Source: Pseudomonadota bacterium | GTDB taxonomy: Bacteria > Pseudomonadota > Alphaproteobacteria > Sphingomonadales > Sphingomonadaceae | Length of the DNA stretch: 42,169 nucleotides | Direction of reading: 5' to 3' | Assembly (NCBI GenBank): GCA_023433305.1 | Contig: JAEZCZ010000044.1 | Coordinates: 1-42,169 of the forward strand | Part shown: one piece after another, positions 40,516 to 42,169 of the stretch | How the letters are laid out: every line of letters begins with the position of its first letter | How positions within the stretch are numbered: position 1 is the first letter of the stretch | Notes under the pieces: generated by a model | The model's input: only the letters and a program-made list of their open reading frames with translations | Database searches by the model: none | What the model was told of the DNA's origin: nothing | Position numbers and translations under genes: made by a program

Positions 40516-41163
40516 ATGGCCGACGCCGAGGCGTTCGGGCGCGACTGGCAGGCGCTGCGCGCCGACGGCGACATCCAGTTCGCCCCCATCGAGGTTCCCG
40601 AGCCCGCCGAGACGCCGGGCTGGCTCACCGCGCTGGTCGAGTTCCTCGGCCGGATCTTCAGCCCGACCGGCGACGCGCTGGGGGCGTTCGGACGGTTCCT
40701 CGGGATTTCGGGCCAGTACCTCACCTGGATCGTCATCGCCCTCGGCGCCGCGATCGTGCTCTACCTTGCATGGCGACTGATCGAGCCCGTGCTGAAGCGC
40801 CGCGCCGGCGCCGCCGGGCCGGCATCCGAATGGACGCCCGACGCCGGCGAGGCAGCGACGCTGCTCGATGACGCCGACCGGCTCGCTGCCGAAGGCCGCT
40901 ACGACGAGGCGACGCACCTCCTCCTGAAACGCAGCGTCGGCCAGATCGCGACGGCGCGTCCCGACCTGATCGAGCCTTCGAGCACGGCACGCGAGATCGC
41001 CTCGCTTCCGGCGCTGTCGGATTCGGCCCGGCGCGCGTTCGCCGTGATCGCCGAGCGGGTCGAGCGCAGCCTGTTCGCGCTGCGGCGCCTTTCGGCGGAA
41101 GACTGGCAGGCCGCGCGCGCCGCCTATGCCGAGTTCGCGCTCGCGGCGCCTGGCTCCGCATGA
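40516..41163 (+). CDS. DUF4129-type membrane protein
   Basis: 215 aa. One membrane helix (about 72-90) separates a short N-terminal part from a cytoplasmic domain rich in Ala and Asp/Glu (GRYDEATHLLLKRS, SSTAREIASLP). This resembles DUF4129 proteins found with MoxR ATPases and DUF58 proteins. The start ATG at 40516 is preceded by GGGGA at 40503-40507; GTG at 40495 is the alternative. Overlaps the next gene as ATGA. Function unknown. Confidence 0.75.
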   Translation: MADAEAFGRDWQALRADGDIQFAPIEVPEPAETPGWLTALVEFLGRIFSPTGDALGAFGRFLGISGQYLTWIVIALGAAIVLYLAWRLIEPVLKRRAGAAGPASEWTPDAGEAATLLDDADRLAAEGRYDEATHLLLKRSVGQIATARPDLIEPSSTAREIASLPALSDSARRAFAVIAERVERSLFALRRLSAEDWQAARAAYAEFALAAPGSA

Positions 41164-42169
41164 GAGGCGCGGCCGCCTCGCCCTTCAACCCTCGCACGCT
41201 CCTCGCGGTGCTGGCGGTCGGCGCGGCGGCGTTCCTGGCGCTGATTTACGCGATCGGCGCCGGATGGGCCGCAAGCGACCAGAACGGCGGCGCGCATGCC
41301 GGGGCGAACGGGCTCAACGGCTTCGCCGGGCTGGTCCGCCTGCTCGAGGAGCGCGGCCACGAGGTCTCGCTGTCGCGTAGCGAGGCGCGCCTCGACGACG
41401 AGGGACTGCTCGTGCTCACCCCGCAGCACGGCGCCGACGGCGAGGCGATTTCCGAGATCATCGGCGCGCGCCGTTACGTCGGGCCGACGATGCTCATCCT
41501 GCCCAAATGGATCGCGTTGCGCGGGGACCAGGTCCCCGGCATCGACGCGCCGCGCGGCTGGGTCCTGCTCGGCGGCGCCTTTGCGCCGGACTGGCTCGAC
41601 ATGGTCGCGGCGATGGACGACGCCGAGACGGAGGTCGCCGCGCGAAATCGCTGGGAGGGCCTCGGGCTGACTGGTGGGTTCCCCGATGCCGAAGAGGTGC
41701 TGTCGCTCGATGCCAGCCGAGTGTTGCCGCTCGTTACCGACGACGAGGGCGACGTTCTCGCCGGCTACCTTGCCGACGCGGGATCGTATCCGGTCCTGGA
41801 GAGGGCGGCCAGAATGCCGCTCCGCGATCCCGAGGACCCGGACACCGACACTGGGTTGTGGCCCGTCGTCGTCGTCGCCGAGCCCGATCTCGCCAACAAC
41901 TATGGCCTCGCCGATGCGACGCGAGCCCGCGCGGCCGTGCGGATCGTCGAGGCGACGCTAGGCGGCAGCGACATGCCTGTGGTATTCGACCTGTCGATGG
42001 CCGGGCTCGGGCGCAGCAAGAACCTGCTGACGCTGGCGTTCGAGCCGCCGTTCCTCGCCGCGACGCTGTGCCTCTTGATCGCCGCGCTCGTCATCGCCTG
42101 GCGCGCGTTCCGCCGGTTCGGGCCGCCGGTCGCGGAAGCGCCCGCGCTCGCCATGGGCAAGCGCCAGCT
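41160..42169 (+). CDS. DUF4350-type membrane protein (cut by window end)
   Basis: 336 codons visible without a stop. An N-terminal helix (about 13-37) is followed by a periplasmic globular part (GLVRLLEERGHEVSLSRSEARL is typical of DUF4350) and a second helix (about 300-320), then a basic tail running off the window. It overlaps the DUF4129-type gene as ATGA. In related genomes such pairs continue into moxR and DUF58 genes, probably just outside. Confidence 0.78.
   Translation, partial: MRGAAASPFNPRTLLAVLAVGAAAFLALIYAIGAGWAASDQNGGAHAGANGLNGFAGLVRLLEERGHEVSLSRSEARLDDEGLLVLTPQHGADGEAISEIIGARRYVGPTMLILPKWIALRGDQVPGIDAPRGWVLLGGAFAPDWLDMVAAMDDAETEVAARNRWEGLGLTGGFPDAEEVLSLDASRVLPLVTDDEGDVLAGYLADAGSYPVLERAARMPLRDPEDPDTDTGLWPVVVVAEPDLANNYGLADATRARAAVRIVEATLGGSDMPVVFDLSMAGLGRSKNLLTLAFEPPFLAATLCLLIAALVIAWRAFRRFGPPVAEAPALAMGKRQ

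Noticed and set aside
1..42169. CRISPR arrays, insertion sequences, integrases, prophage genes
   Set aside because: No spaced direct repeats, transposase or integrase motifs, or phage structural genes were seen on reading both strands.

Overview
The window looks like a chromosomal segment from a GC-rich alphaproteobacterium of the order Sphingomonadales (Sphingomonas / Novosphingobium / Altererythrobacter type). This rests on the gene families present: a Caulobacter/Xanthomonas-type TonB receptor, linked PF04820 flavin halogenases, a ManD whose catalytic residue numbers coincide with those of the Novosphingobium aromaticivorans enzyme, and a NepR-EcfG general stress response module. Many genes overlap by ATGA. 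I see no phage, insertion sequence, integrase, CRISPR or rRNA.

Region 1 (1-22111) is a carbohydrate-uptake and catabolism island. In order: a TonB-dependent receptor cut by the window start; a plus-strand operon of two flavin-dependent halogenases and a JmjC/cupin oxygenase, in which the second halogenase carries an in-frame amber stop; a minus-strand operon of an MFS sugar porter, a third halogenase and a degenerate halogenase paralogue; a GH5 glucanase; a divergent GH35-GH31 pair resembling the xyloglucan beta-galactosidase/alpha-xylosidase pair of Cellvibrio; a 2-keto-3-deoxygluconate kinase plus mannonate dehydratase operon; a divergent uronate isomerase plus mannonate oxidoreductase operon; and a second MFS transporter. 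Five near-identical palindromes (consensus TGNTAGCGCTANCA, LacI/GalR type) sit before these units. The receptor, porters, glycosidases, uronate enzymes and probably the halogenases therefore appear to form one regulon. Its repressor is not in the window.

Region 2 (22240-27303) holds a HupE/UreJ-like membrane protein with two tandem metallo-beta-lactamase-fold proteins, then a molybdate transporter (modABC) with a ModE-like palindrome before modA.

Region 3 (27318-31997) is the general stress response: a CHASE/HWE sensor kinase divergent from nepR and ecfG, with an EcfG-type promoter (GGAAC-N16-CGTT) between them. An AI-2E-family permease and an iron superoxide dismutase follow. No phyR is in the window.

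Region 4 (32078-42169) is mostly housekeeping: a dicarboxylate symporter, glmM, a Cys-rich DUF1272 protein and thiD in an overlapping operon, a LOG-family protein, tRNA-Gln(CUG), ppx/gppA with rlmE, a membrane-anchored cytochrome c, prephenate dehydratase, and the start of a DUF4129-DUF4350 operon cut by the window end.

The most unusual part is the halogenase/JmjC set wired into a plant-polysaccharide regulon. The chemistry it performs is not evident from sequence. All calls come from reading the sequence; no database or structure search was run.
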